DNA from: Strongyloides papillosus | Taxonomy: Eukaryota; Nematoda; Chromadorea; Rhabditida; Strongyloididae | Length of the DNA: 64,000 nucleotides | NCBI GenBank assembly: GCA_005656395.1 | Contig: SRSI01000044.1 | Location: 496,001 to 560,000 of the forward strand | Direction of reading: 5' to 3' | Shown here: positions 22,004 to 34,713 of the stretch, piece by piece | Position numbering within the stretch: position 1 is the stretch's first letter | Layout of the letters: every line of letters starts with the position of its first letter | Made by a program: the position numbers and the translations under genes | The notes under the pieces: model-generated | Databases searched by the model: none | Told to the model about the DNA's origin: nothing | What the model saw: only the letters and a program-made list of their open reading frames with translations

Positions 22004-24126
22004 TCATAAATGTATTGTTCCATTTTGTAAATTTTCTAATACTTCTTCTGTCAAAATTTTATACTTTTTTTCTTTATTATTGTAGATATATATTTTATCA
22101 TTAGGCTCTTCTGTCAATGAATAACCCATTTTTTGTAAATTTATCTTCATTAATTTGTATGTTGCTGTTAAATCAACTGATTTACAGAGACGTATAAATT
22201 GTGGAATTGCATATGTTGCCAGACTACGTGATAATCTATTTGATAATTGTTCAATAAATTCCTTTAAAAAGAAAATGTAACTGATAATCAATTTTTTAAA
22301 ACTAACCTCATCGTTTAATTTTGATGTTGATTTTTTTACTATAGCTGCCATACCTGCTTTCCCTTCAGCACCTGGTACTTGAACTCCGTAAACTGTTGCA
22401 TCTGAAACATCTTCTTGTGGATGGAGTACAGCTTCAACTTCTGTTGTACTAACATTCTCACTTTTCCATCTAAATGTATCTCCAGTACGGTCTTTAAAAT
22501 AAACATATCCTAATCTATCCCAATGCAAAATATCTCCAGACAAAAAAAACACTATCACCTTTTTTGAAAACATCTCTTAAAAGTTTTTTATTTGTCTCTG
22601 ATCTATTAAGGTACCCTTCAAAAATAAGTAATGGATTTGATGGTTTAATTGTTGAAACCATTGCACCAGTCTCACCTGGTTTACATGGAATACATAAACC
22701 ATCTTCACCTCTTAGAATATCTAATGTTGTTTCATCAACTTTAATTAACCGAACAGGATGCATACGTGATGTTAATGGTGAAATAGGAAGGAAGCCACAT
22801 GCACCAATATGACCATCAATGTTAACTAAATTTGTTGTACCTTCAGTTGATCCATATAACTCTCCAACACGAACACGAAAACGTTTAACAAATTTCTCCC
22901 AAATTTCAGAACGAAGACCATTTCCATACATTAAATGCATTTTATGTTTATCTTCATACTCTGATTTTGGTTGAGATAAAAGATATCGACATATCTCACC
23001 AATGTATTGTGAAGCAGTACATTCATACTCAACACAGTCCTTCCAAAAATTTGAAGCAGAGAATCGTTGTCTTATTGCACAACTACTACCCATACAAATA
23101 ACTTGCCCAATTCCAATTATACCAGCAGCTGTGTGATACATGGGTATTGATATATATATCCTATCTGAATCTAATATTTTAAAAGATTTTTTTGAACCCA
23201 TAACCATTGAATAGTACCGATAATGTTTCATTACTGCTGCCTTTGGCATACCAGTTGTTCCGCTAGTATAAATAAAACACAATACACCTAAAATAATATC
23301 ATCATAAAAAAAGTAATAAAAATAATAAATACTTTTAAAATCAATTTCTTGTTTTGGTTCAGGTTCACAAATATCATAATTGTTAAAAACTTTTGTGATA
23401 TCCGTTACATGAGTACTTTTACTCTCAATATACCCATTAACGTAAACATTGTTTGATATACTATCGTTTAACAATTCATGATCCATAGTTTTCCTCCAAA
23501 ACTGGATATAATTTTTTTGAGGTAATAATACTTTTACAATTAGATGTGTTTATACAATGAGCCAGTGGTTCTAGTTTTAAATTTGTATTTATCCATGCTG
23601 AGATAACACCAATTTTCGCTAGTCCAATCCATGCAGCAACAAATTCCCCACAATTTTCCATAAATATAGCAACAACATCACCTTTTGTGTAACCCTTAGA
23701 AAGGAAATAATTAGCATATAAATTTGATCTTTCATTTAACTCTTTAAATGTCCATTCTTTATTACTACCAATATCAATGATTGCAATTTTATTTGAATTT
23801 TTTTTAACAATATCAAGAAATATTCTATGGAGGCCCTTATTTTGTTTTAAATGATAATTAAGATCAAATCTTACAGATAGTAGGAGCCATAATCCTCTTT
23901 AAAAAAGTTTTAAAATAGTTAGTAAATGTTGTAGTTAGATTACTTACGTCAAATCTCGATTTAATGTTAAATATGACCTGTAAATGAAATCACCATAGAC
24001 GACTGCTATATATAATATTAATGTAAGGTATACCAAAATTTTTACAGAAATATTAGTTACCAAGAAAGCGGTTATTATTAAAAATAAAGGTAGAAATTGA
24101 TCTATCTTCAAAATACTTTCCCTCAT
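22004..24126 (-). CDS. FATP/SLC27-type very long chain acyl-CoA synthetase, with two frame breaks
   Basis: Exons 23948-24126, 23333-23896, 22307-23287 and 22004-22261, with 45-51-nt introns. An N-terminal hydrophobic segment (about residues 14-50) is the FATP membrane anchor. The AMP-binding motif YTSGTTGMPKAAVM and the FATP motif FRWKSENVSTTEVEAVL are intact, as are RFSASNFWKDC, GNGLRSEIW and ELYGSTEG. The family is related to C. elegans ACS-20/ACS-22 and FATP4, which activate long fatty acids with ATP and CoA at ER or plasma membrane. Two single-base surpluses break the frame: an A4 run at 23489-23492 and a T8 run (A8 on plus) at 22542-22549. Summed exon length is 1982 nt; minus two it is 1980, giving 659 aa, close to normal. 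It is therefore either an assembly-error artefact or a very young pseudogene. Confidence 0.88.
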
Positions 24127-26038
24127 TTTTTGATAGTTTTTTAATAATTTATTTAAAAATTGGCGGAATGTCTAAAAATGAATCAATGATAATATTAAAA
24201 TTAATAAAAATCCTGCATTATATCCAGGTGAAATGATTTTGCGCACTATCCAGATGACTCGTTTTCACCCATCTTCTTTAGTGTATCATCTTCATGCCCC
24301 TAAATTAAAATGTATATTGGGAGTAACAATACGCATTGTATTGTAATATATTATATATCTATAAAAATAATAAAACGATGTTGAGCTGGACATCTCATGG
24401 ATTGTTGTAATGATAAATACTAAATATTTATGATTATATATATTTCTATATCAGATAATGAATTAAATAATAATTAAGTATACAAGAAATCGAGAAAAGG
24501 AGAAATTTCTTTCTTTCATGCATATATATCTATAAATAAATATGTAGATAGACAATAATCTAATATGATATTTGTAGTAATATTTATAATAAAAATAAAA
24601 TCACTTATTTCAGTAACCCTCTACTTAAAATTTTGATAATTTTACCAACATCTTTCCGCAAAAATATGACATTTATAAATTACAAACACGCATAATCCAA
24701 CATACCATTTTCTTTCCTAAGGCTATTTTTGAATAAGGCAAATTATATAATTATAATATTTAGAATACTAAATTTTCGTGGTGTTCTAAAAAAAAATAAA
24801 GTGTTAGAAATTATTATTCAAATTCAAAATATATTATATATTTAAACAAAAAAAAAACAGAATTATAAGAATATAAATAAAGTTACAAAATCTAGAAGAT
24901 AAAATATGGAGAAAATAAATAAAGAGGATATCTTAAAATATACATAAATTAAAAACATTAATATTTTAACTATACAATTCTCACCTCCATTGACCCACCT
25001 TTTCCTCTAAATCATACCATTAAGAAAATTTTAACATTGTAATTTTACTGAAATTATGTACAAAATTTTTAGAATATGTAATGATTCTAATTAAAACAAT
25101 CAAACGTCTCAAGATCATTTTTTATACTTATTATTATTTTTTATCTATTACCACTAATGATTGTAATTGAATATAAAATTTAATTAGTAAACAATTAATT
25201 TAATTAAAGCTAAAAAAACCGTTTTTTAACAATTAAGTTGAAGTTTTACTTTTATGAATGATATCATAAACAATTTTTAAGCACATTCAAATTAATAAAA
25301 AAAACCTTTCGTGTTTAGGTATTTCAGGAATTTAAGAGCATTTTTAAAAAGTGTAATATTTTTTATCATATTCAACAAAAATTTTCTGACTTTTTTTTCT
25401 CAGATCATTTAAACAAATAAAAGTCGGATTTGACAATTTATATTGATATAAACGATTTAATTAAATTTTTTTTTATAAATAAAATAAGTGATAAAAAATT
25501 TTCTAAACTTAATCCAATTTTCTATTAAATATTGTTAATCTTATTTCTGTACAATTAATATCATTTTTTCCACGTATTTTAATACACAATTTACTCCTGT
25601 AATTTTGTTTTTAAAACCAGAATTTGAATGTAAATACAATATTAACTTTTTTTAATTGCTACTTTAATCCATTAATTAATATTAACAATAATATAATTTA
25701 TAATTGCATGTAATAGTTAAAAAAATTAAGACTTTTTCAAATACATTTTTAAACAATCAATTTATCTAATACTCTTTCTATTTCATCTTCAGAAAAATGA
25801 GGTTAAGAAATTGTCAATATTATACAAAGTTACTCTAAAATCTCGTAACGATTTTGGATAATATATGATCTAACATATATCCTTCTCTCACACACATTAT
25901 TAATATTTATTTTAATATATGTTCATTTTTTACTCTACACATATTTTATAACTCCTTATCCTATAAAGTAGTACCTTTATAAAAATACTTTAATTAACAT
26001 TAATAATTAACTTATAAAAGAAAAAATTACATAAAGTT
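24127..26038. other. Divergent intergenic region, no gene seen
   Basis: About 1.9 kb between the divergent acyl-CoA synthetase and DPM3 starts. It is AT-rich with no coding frame; both promoters should lie here. Confidence 0.4.
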
Positions 26039-26393
26039 ATGGCAACGCAATTAGCATTGTCTTGTTGTTTATTTGTGCCATTGTTTATTGTATGGATTGG
26101 TTTGTTAAATGAATGGATACCACTAATAAATCATCACCTTCCGACATTTATAATAGATAACATCAAATATGTAAGTTTATCTTGGTTTTCCTTTATTTAA
26201 TTATTATTAAAAATATAAACTTTTACATTCATAGGCTCCTATTTATTGTATCTTTCTTTTTGCCGTATACGCATTGACTTCTTTATTTATTGGTGTAATA
26301 ACATTTAATGATTGTAAGGATGCTCAGGTAGAGTTGGTAAATGAAGTTAATGAAGTAAAAGAAGAATTGAGGAAAAGAAAAATTATTGAATAG
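26039..26393 (+). CDS. dpm-3: Dolichol-phosphate mannosyltransferase subunit 3 (DPM3)
   Basis: Exons 26039-26170 and 26235-26393, split by a 64-nt intron (GTAAGT...CATAG), give 96 aa. Both exons are too short to stand out as ORFs. Two hydrophobic segments (about residues 4-25 and 46-66) are followed by the DPM3 signature FNDCKDAQVELVNEVNEV. This matches the family pattern F-x-D-C-x-D-A-x-x-E-L and ends in a basic coiled segment (KEELRKRKIIE). In animals DPM3 is the ER membrane tether that binds and stabilises the catalytic DPM1. The complex makes Dol-P-Man for N-glycans, O-mannose and GPI anchors. Length and topology fit the family (human is 92 aa). Confidence 0.88.
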
Positions 26394-26859
26394 ATAATTT
26401 TAATTATTAATTTTTTTACCTTCACTCACACTTCCTCTCTTATTTTCTTTAATAATCTAGGCAGAAGGGAAACCTTTATATAGTTTCTTTATTTTATTTT
26501 TTATTTTATTATGTACAGCTATAATATCATTGCACAAAAATTATTTAAGTATATTTTAAATTTGCAAAAAAACTCATTTAATCACATTTAAATAAAAAAA
26601 ATAAAATTTTATTTTATTAATAAATAACATCAATAAAATAATTTGATATATAAAAAGATTGATTACTTAATGATTAAATATATTATGTCAATGAAAGTTG
26701 TAGTAAATATTCTATGGCATTAGAAATTTTTAATTAAAATATGTCATTAATAATCATTCTCACCGTAATATTAATTTTACATTAAAATATTGTAAAATAA
26801 AAATTAATCCATAATTTAATATATCCTCATTATTAATTTGTAGCTGTATTTCTTCCTAT
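26394..26859. other. DPM3 3' flank with an exon-like open frame
   Basis: After a good acceptor (TTAATAATCTAG, ending 26460), a 32-codon frame to the stop at 26557-26559 encodes a hydrophobic tail (AEGKPLYSFFILFFILLCTA...). It might be an alternative last exon of the DPM3 locus or chance; see findings. The rest is 3' flank of two convergent genes. Confidence 0.3.
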
Positions 26860-29251
26860 TTAAGATAAAAGATTTTTATTACTTTTGACTGTTAAGTTTC
26901 CGTTGTTAGAATCGCTTAACAATACCATTGATTTTAAATGACCATTTTGATCTTGAGCAATAACTGATTCTCTTAATTTTAATATAGCACCGAAAATCTT
27001 TTTTCTATGCCCTATTGTCTTTATTCCTAATTGTTTTAAACTATTCTCATCCATAAGTAAAAAAAGCTCCCATATCAATTTCTTGTTCACGAAATACTGA
27101 AATATATTCTTTACAATCAAGAATTGTTAATACAATTTCTGGCGTTGTTATAATATTTATATCCCATTCAATATTTGAATTGGCACTCGGTATAGTTTCA
27201 AAGGCACCTGTTGATACGGTAAAAGGTTCATGATTATTAAATGTTGGGTAGACGTTAAAAATTGTATTAAGATAATTTAAATTATCCATATCAGTATTAT
27301 GATTAATATTATTATCATTAAATGTTGGCTGTGTAAACATTGCTGTGTTTGTTTTTGAAGTATTCCATATAGATTCTAATTCAAATTTAAGGCAACTCAT
27401 ATCAAAATTATTACAATCTTTACATGAATGTATATTAGGACAATTTGTTTCTAGTGTCTCTGAAATATAGTTTCATTCTGTGTTACGGAGAAGAAACTCT
27501 CATCTGGGGATGGTACTTCAATTAACGATGTTGGTGTCTCCCATATATTTTTTTTTTTATTCTTTAAAACATGTTCTGGCATTGAATATGACAGCCCATA
27601 TTTATACAATCCATTAATTGGTGACTCAATTTGTTTTAAATTTGATTCATAAATTGAATCATTTGTTTTCGTCATTTTATTATTAAAATACTCATCTATA
27701 GATGATTTATCAATTTTATTGATTTTTAAATAGTTTATATCACCTTCATTTAATGGGTAAAATGATTTATTTGATATGTTGTAAATATTTTCATTACCTG
27801 TAACTTCCTTGTATAAATTTTGTAAATTCCAATATTTAGAGTTGTTTCCCAATGATTTATGTAAAGGAGATCCAAGGAGTGATGTTTCATAATCAAATAA
27901 TATGATTTCTCTTATCAAATAAATATTATTAAGACGATTTTCCATTCCTTTAATGATTATACTTGTCACATTCATATCATTTACATTTTTCTTTTTTTCA
28001 TAAATAATTACATTATACTTCCTTTCAAGTGTTTGATAATTTAAATTTGGAGAATTATTTCCACGATCAAATGTTATCATTAGAGGATATAAACCTATTA
28101 TCATTTTCCTAGCAATAAATAATGCACGAGGTTCTCCTTCAATTCTTAAACCAGAACATGGATATGTGTAAGGTGTAATTTTGACATTGCAAGCTTGACT
28201 AATTAAAGAAATCTCAGACTTGATGTTTGAATCATTGAGCAAGGAAACACGAAGGTCAAATTTAGTTTCATATTTCATAAACAAGGAAATCTAAAAATTA
28301 ATATTAGTGATAATTAAATGAAGAGGTTTCGTCTCACATCATACTCTGATAACATTTCTCTAATGGAAGTAATTACGTTTAACATTCTTTGTTCATATTG
28401 ATAAGTTCCTTTAACAAAACAACTAGAGGTTAAATTTGTTTGATTATTTTTATATTGGATGATAACATCATTACTGCTAAGATATTTAATAATATCACTC
28501 ATAACTTTAGATTTTATTGGAGGTACAAATTCAATATTTATCGTTACAGGTGTTATATTACGTAATCTTTCTCTTGCCATCTCAACTTGTTCATAACAAC
28601 CAGCAATAGATACTTGGTCATTCTTCTCTAATTCAACGTGTTTGTTAGAATCCGGAAAATGAATATGACAACGTGTTTCAGCCATAATAGTTTGTGTATT
28701 CCTACCACCTCTACCAATGATATGAGAATGGTCATAATGTGATATCTCCATTTTTAAAATAATACGATCTTTTTTAATTTTTAAATCTCTACTAATCATT
28801 TTTCGAGCTAGTTTTACCTCCTCTGGATATCCATAAATCTTAACATATGGATCTATAAAAATATTATAAGAAAGATTGAATGAATAATTCTTTGTTAACA
28901 TACCTTTTTTTGTACGTGCTCCTATTTTTAATCTACTTGGCCAGATAATTTTTGCACCTGACATTTCCTCAACCTATAATCTTTTAAATAATTAACATTT
29001 CTTTTTTTATAATAAAATCTTACGTTTTCAAAGTATTGCTCTGCTTCATTACCAAATGACTCCTCTCCAGCAATATATATATCAACTCTAGGTGCTTTAA
29101 TCATACTTTCAAGTTTTTTGCGATCAACTTGTATTTTTTCTTCAATTCTTCCATCTTCTAAAGGTACGTCATGGTGTGTTAGAACATCATCAAGAGATGT
29201 AGGAGTTAATTCTCTATTTTGGGACTCCAGTGAATTGTCACTATTTATCAT
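26860..29251 (-). CDS. bcc-1: Bicaudal-C homologue (KH domains and SAM), with one frame break
   Basis: Exons 29024-29251, 28904-28973, 28338-28852, 27498-28290 and 26860-27459. The N-terminal segment VDRKKLESMIKAPRVDIYI and WPSRLKIGARTKK match the BicC first KH region. A second KH region has HSHIIGRGGRNTQTIMAET (GxxG = GRGG) and HIHFPDSNKHVELEKNDQVS, both hallmarks of BicC. A degenerate KH-like part follows, then a low-complexity linker, then a C-terminal SAM domain (CKEYISVFREQEIDM ... DENSLKQLGIKTIGHRKKI). BicC is an RNA-binding translational regulator that polymerises through SAM. The SAM frame breaks at a T7 run (27059-27065); removing one base gives a total of 2205 nt, or 734 aa. The intron at 27460-27497 is only 38 nt, if real. 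The symbol follows the C. elegans orthologue. Confidence 0.88.
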
Positions 29252-30587
29252 ACCAATATTAAAATTATTAAAAAGATGGTACGATGAAAAGGAATACTAA
29301 AAAAAGTAATAAAAAATTAAATTGATTACTAAATAATAAAAAAAGGAAAAATAAAAATATTGAATGTCTCTTTATTTGCTTTACAGGAGAATTAAAAATA
29401 ATTATAATAAGGTGTGATCATTAGTATGATAGGACTGTGTTTGGTAAAAAAAATAAGATAAATGCAGAAATATTGTCAGCGACTATAACGTTTTTAAAAC
29501 ACGCGCAATCACATATATTGGGAACAAAAATTTGAAGATGAAAATAGAATTTTATTGCTTAAATGAAAATAGTTAAATTCACCAAACCCAAATTAGAAGG
29601 AGTTTTCGATACAATTTATGTAAAAATTTGATAATATTTACAATAAAAAAAAAGATTTTTTTTGTAATAATAAATTATAGTAATTAATCAAAAAGAATTT
29701 ACTTGTCATCGTGCGGTGAAGTTTAAGTGGTATGTAATTTTTTTAGGAAATGGAAAATACAATGTTAGTTGACAAAAAGAATAACAACTGTTGTATATAG
29801 ACAGCAAGGCCTTATATATATTTACACATGTATATCATACAATAAAAAGTTGATATTTAAAGAAACCATATTTATAAAAATTATTTTCTTAATTTTTAAA
29901 TAACTAATCATTTTTTTAAAAATCAAACATCCGGACCAAAAAAATGTAGTTTATTATTATTTTATCATGGCATCCAGAGAATACCTTTTCTGTTATAGAA
30001 ACATGAAAATTTTTACTGCCTATAAAAATTATATATTCAAGGTCGTTACAGAAACAAAAGGAATTATATCAATAAAAACAATTTTTTTAACGATTTGTAA
30101 TCTTTGTCAAACATATATTTCACTTACTAATAACATTGTATTGAAAGGTGTTTCAAGTTGTTTCTCGAAAAACAATATATCCTAATTAATTAATTATTCT
30201 TTCCTATCTATACTTCTTCTTATAAAACATGTAATTTATTTATTATTTATAAATGTGTATGTATAAAGATACAAATTACTGAAACATTATAAAAATTTTT
30301 ACTATTTAATTAAAATGGAAAATAGATGTTGTAAATTTTATAACAATCTTTTTTTTTGAATGAAACATTAAACCAATTAAAAGGTTAATAATTAGAAAAT
30401 TATAAAATGTGAAAAATAATGTGTTTACAGGATAAAAAAAATATTTTTTTGGAGATCCCTTTGTATTTTATTATCATTCACCAATAGATATGTACTGTTA
30501 TTTTTTTGCAATCGATTAGAAATATAAAAAAAATACTTTAAAATATAACATGTTTCGAAATAACTACTATTATAGAAGTCTTTTATA
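29252..30587. other. Intergenic, no gene seen
   Basis: AT-rich; holds the BicC promoter. A 72-codon frame at 29967-30185 (+) has no domain, signal or splice signals and looks like chance. Confidence 0.4.
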
Positions 30588-31386
30588 TTAATTTTTTGAT
30601 CGTTTAAGAGCTTTTGAAGCCATTAATCTAAACATTGGACAATATTGCTCTAAATCTTCTAAACCAGCTTTAACAGAACATTCACATGTTTCCCCTGCCT
30701 CCTCTTTCCAATTAATAGCTCTACTGCACCTACGTAAAGTTCTTTTTGCATTATGTTCATCAATTTTAGGTTGACATCCCTTAACATCAAAACAATATTT
30801 TGGGGTATTTTTTCTAATAAAACAATTTTTTGCACATATTGCAACTTCCCCAGCTGTATCGATGATATGTTGTATTGGAGCCATCAAATTAACTGTGTTA
30901 CTCAACTCTGTCTTTGATTTCTCAACTTTTAAAACACCTAAACGAAAGATTTCTGTTATATTATGTTTTGGTTGTAATGTTGAATTGAATGTTAAGGAAC
31001 AACTTTTAACATTATGTTCAAAACAATCAAGTAACCCATCGAGCATGCTATCTTTTGAACTAAAACATTTTTTTAAATCATCAGGTCTTTTAGTTATCTT
31101 TCCAAAGCCATCCCAACATTCATCAATACATTCTCGAGCTTGTTTTTTCATAATTATATAACATTCACGTTGCTCCTGGCACGTACATATTCTTGTCATT
31201 TCTCCTTTAATTATAGAACTATCAAACAAACTTTTGCCTTCTTTTGTCAACTAAAATGAAAAAAAAGTTTATGGGTTATTAAAACAGGAATATTAAAGAT
31301 GTAAAGTAACTTACTTGATCAAAGACATCTGATGAAATAAATTTACAAGAGTATAAAATAATTGAAAGGATAAATAATATAGCCAT
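30588..31386 (-). CDS. Secreted Cys-rich protein, CPG4-like
   Basis: Exons 31315-31386 and 30588-31250, with a 64-nt intron, give 244 aa. Exon 1 encodes a signal peptide (MAILFILSIILYSCKFISS). The mature part has about 16 Cys in spaced pairs (CTCQEQRECY, CIDECWDGF, CFSSKDSMLDGLLDCFEHN, CAKNCFIRK, CECSV) and many charged residues. The spacing resembles the nematode chondroitin proteoglycan 4 domain, which occurs in secreted and eggshell-related proteins; that match is from memory and moderate. There is one NST and one NIT glycosylation sequon. It is likely extracellular; its molecular role is unknown. Confidence 0.7.
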
Positions 31387-33249
31387 AATTTTTTTAATAA
31401 AATGTATCTAAAAATCACAGTATATTTTGGTAAATGGGTGATAAAATGAAAAATAGGTAGGAGAAATTATGAATTTATATAAAGCCAATGGATGGCAATA
31501 AAATATCATAATTTAATCGAGTTATGTACTTTTGTTACATAAAATTTAACCTTTGACAAAATAGTTTTTTATCATACTATATAAAATTGAAAATTTTTTC
31601 TTAGTAAAGCAGATACAATTATCATTCCCCTCCTTCGCAGACATAAAAATAGCCTTCAAAAGTTATATCATTTCGTTCTTTTTTTATATATATTTTCTTT
31701 TTGAAATGTCATTTAACAATACTTGATAATTACAAAAACAAGTTTTATACAGCTTTAAGTATATATTTGTTTTCCTTATAATTTTTATAATATTCACCTT
31801 TAGCCTTCATCAGTTCTATACAAATTCTCCATACAAAGATATAATTTGGTCATACTTAAAAATAAAGTCTACTTAATAACAAAAAAATGACATGTTGGTG
31901 TAATTAAAATTAAAGTAATTAATTTCTAGAGTTATTAATATTTAAATAAATTATTAATAATTTTATTATTAAAATGTTTATCAATATTTTGCAATCTTCT
32001 TATAATAACAGGTTCACTAGAACTTATAATATTAATAACTGTGCTTAGATGATATCAATCACAAATATTTAATGATATATTTTACATTTTCTAAATTTAA
32101 AATAATTTAAATTATTATTATTTTGTCACAAGAGTATATTATGTATACGAAATGTCAGGATGAAACATAATTAATCACTAAACTGGAAACAAAGTGTTTA
32201 GGAAAATTTTTTTTATAAACATTTAATTCAATTAAAATTTTTCAATGGTATTTTCATAAAATTTATTTATAAAAAAGATCCTTTTATATATTAGGTAATT
32301 TAAAAAAAATTGATGACAAATGACATGTAAACATTGGTTTTTATGAACAATGATTTTTAAAAATATTTTTATATTTACCTTTTAAGATGATAATAATGGA
32401 TGATTTAATCACCAAATGGGTAAATTATTTTACAAATTAATTTTGTACTCCTAAATTTTGTTATATTTGTGCAAAATTACTCAATAAATATTATTTTTGA
32501 ACATTTTATCGTATATCTAAACTTGACGAACAAGTAAAAGTTCAAGTTTTAGTACAGCAGTTTAACTAAAAATAATAAAATTTTTTGTAGTTCGAAAAAT
32601 GTATGATTAAATTTATAATATTCAAATAAAAGAAAGAGTAAAGATAAAATGAAATTAATATGATCACAGATCTATAGGTAAAAAAATTTTTTATAAAAAT
32701 AAAATTGATAAGAAAAATTTTTTTTACGATAGAGATTTTTATTCAAGGTTTCATTAACATTGCCTTGTGTTTGCTGAAATAATAAAATTTATGAAATCTA
32801 TTTTTAAGTTTTGTGATAATTTGTAGATATTTTATAACAATTTGTGTTTATTTAAAATCTAAAAATGGAGCATCACCCTTTAACAATTATTTATACTAAT
32901 TTTTTAATGATGTTAAAAGAATTAATCTAATTTTTATAACTTGTAATTAGAAATATTTGAAAATCACTTATATTCAAAATTACTTACATTTTAACTGTTT
33001 ATCATTCCTTTTTACATAAATCTTACAATCTAGTGTATTTGTAATAAAAATTTGTTTAATTAATGATGAGATGAAAATCAAATTTTAAAGATAAAATAAT
33101 ACTACTAATGATTATGAAATTTAGTAGCTTTTTGCTTATTTACGAAATTGTCATAATTAGATTCAATATGTAAATGATTATTTTTGTTATCAAAATACTA
33201 TGAAATAAGTATAAATCGAAGAATTTGAGGAATGAAAAGTACCAGCTAG
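31387..33249. other. Divergent intergenic region, no gene seen
   Basis: About 1.9 kb of AT-rich sequence between divergent secreted-protein genes; no coding frame is seen. Confidence 0.4.
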
Positions 33250-33627
33250 ATGCATTTGATGAAACAATTAACTTTATTCTTTATTTTGAATGTTCAATGC
33301 AGTTTTCAAAAATTTTTTAACGACGAACAATTAGGTGGACAAAGTTTAGAATTTGTTGACGATTATGGGTTAAAAGATCGTCTTTTGGGTAGACCAAAAA
33401 CAGGCTATTCAAAGTACGATACAACAATGCCAAGTTTTCGGGTGCGGTTGTAAAAATGACGGTAAAAATAAAAACTCAGTACGTAAAAAACACTTTTATT
33501 GATTTATTTTTAGAAAAAAAACCAAATTACTGATAAAAATGACGTCTATTGTACGTACCCAAGTTATAATAAAATATTTTGGAAGAACCTTTATTGGAAA
33601 AAGGCATCTGAGATTGTGAAAATCTGA
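33250..33627 (+). CDS. Small secreted protein, unknown
   Basis: Exon 33250-33441 begins with a probable signal peptide (MHLMKQLTLFFILNVQC, start at M1 or M4). It continues with an acidic then basic stretch (DYGLKDRLLGRPKTGYSKY). Unspliced, it stops at 33453 (67 aa). A splice from a weak donor (CGG|GTGCGG) to a strong acceptor (GATTTATTTTTAG at 33513) keeps the frame for 37 more codons (NDVYCTYPSYNKIFWKNLYW...), giving 101 aa. The second exon looks coding because it is aromatic-rich and open to a clean stop. There is a single Cys and no recognised family. A peptide precursor is possible, but no dibasic cleavage sites stand out. Confidence 0.5.
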
Positions 33628-34713
33628 AGTATATTGTTCAACAATTATTCCTAGAAAACGTTAATTATCAAAATTTTCTTACAGTATTAATTGACTATCA
33701 ATTTTGTACTTTTACATATAATACTTTCCGTAACATAATTTCTTCTAAAACTATATTTTTAAATGAAATAAAATTTCAAAATATAAATGATAAAATACAT
33801 GATTTTGTTATAGCTATTTAAAATTCATAATATTTTACAATTTAATTAATAAATTATAATAGTTTCATTTCTTTTTTTTTAAAAATTAGGCAAAATTGGC
33901 TGCTTCTGCAATATTTAACTGTATCATTACAAATAAATCACCAAGAAGTTAGCTGACATTTAATTGAATTTTATTTAGTAAACTTTATCTTCACATGTAA
34001 AAAAGGTTAGAAATATTTTATTTACAAAATCACAAATCTATGAGTAAAGAAAAAATTTTTTGATAATAAAAAAATTTATTAAAACTAAATTAGCATAACG
34101 TTTTTCAGTAGAAATAAAAACCCTTAAATTAAGTTTTTTTAGTTAATAATCTAAAACATTATTTTAAATTGTATTTCAAATAAATTGAAATAAAGCAGTA
34201 TATCTAAAATTATTATTAAATGCAAGGAGTGATATTTAAAGAGAAAACAATCAATTGTTAAATTTTCTTTAATTTTCAATGTGATTCTCAAAGTTTTAAT
34301 ATTATACGTTTGAAAATATTGCTAATTTCTGATGTAAAACTCCATGGTCTATCAAATGGAAACAAATTTAAGTATTCTTATTATTATTTCTTGATACATT
34401 GATATTTTTTTTGTTCAAAATTTAAAAAAATCAAAATAAACTTTATTACTATATGCAAAACTTCACATTAATACTATTTAAATTGAAATGGCACAAATTA
34501 AAAAGATCTATTGGTTGTTGATTTAAAATAAGTGAGTCAATTTATTTAACTATTATCTTTAATATTTCTTTAACATAATTAAAAATATCTTAAGTAATTA
34601 TAATCTGTTTTAGGACTGCAATGAAAAAACTTAATTGTTATATATAAATGTCAATATTACATGTTTTCAAATCAACTTTTAACCTATGAATTTAGTTGAT
34701 GGAAATTTCACAT
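33628..34713. other. Convergent intergenic region, no gene seen
   Basis: AT-rich 3' flanks; nothing recognised. Confidence 0.4.

Noticed and set aside
22542..22570. 19-nt GT...AG segment at the FATP frame break
   Set aside because: Too short for an intron, and its removal deletes conserved family residues.
29967..30185. 72-codon plus-strand frame
   Set aside because: No homology, signal peptide or splice support; expected by chance in a long AT-rich spacer.
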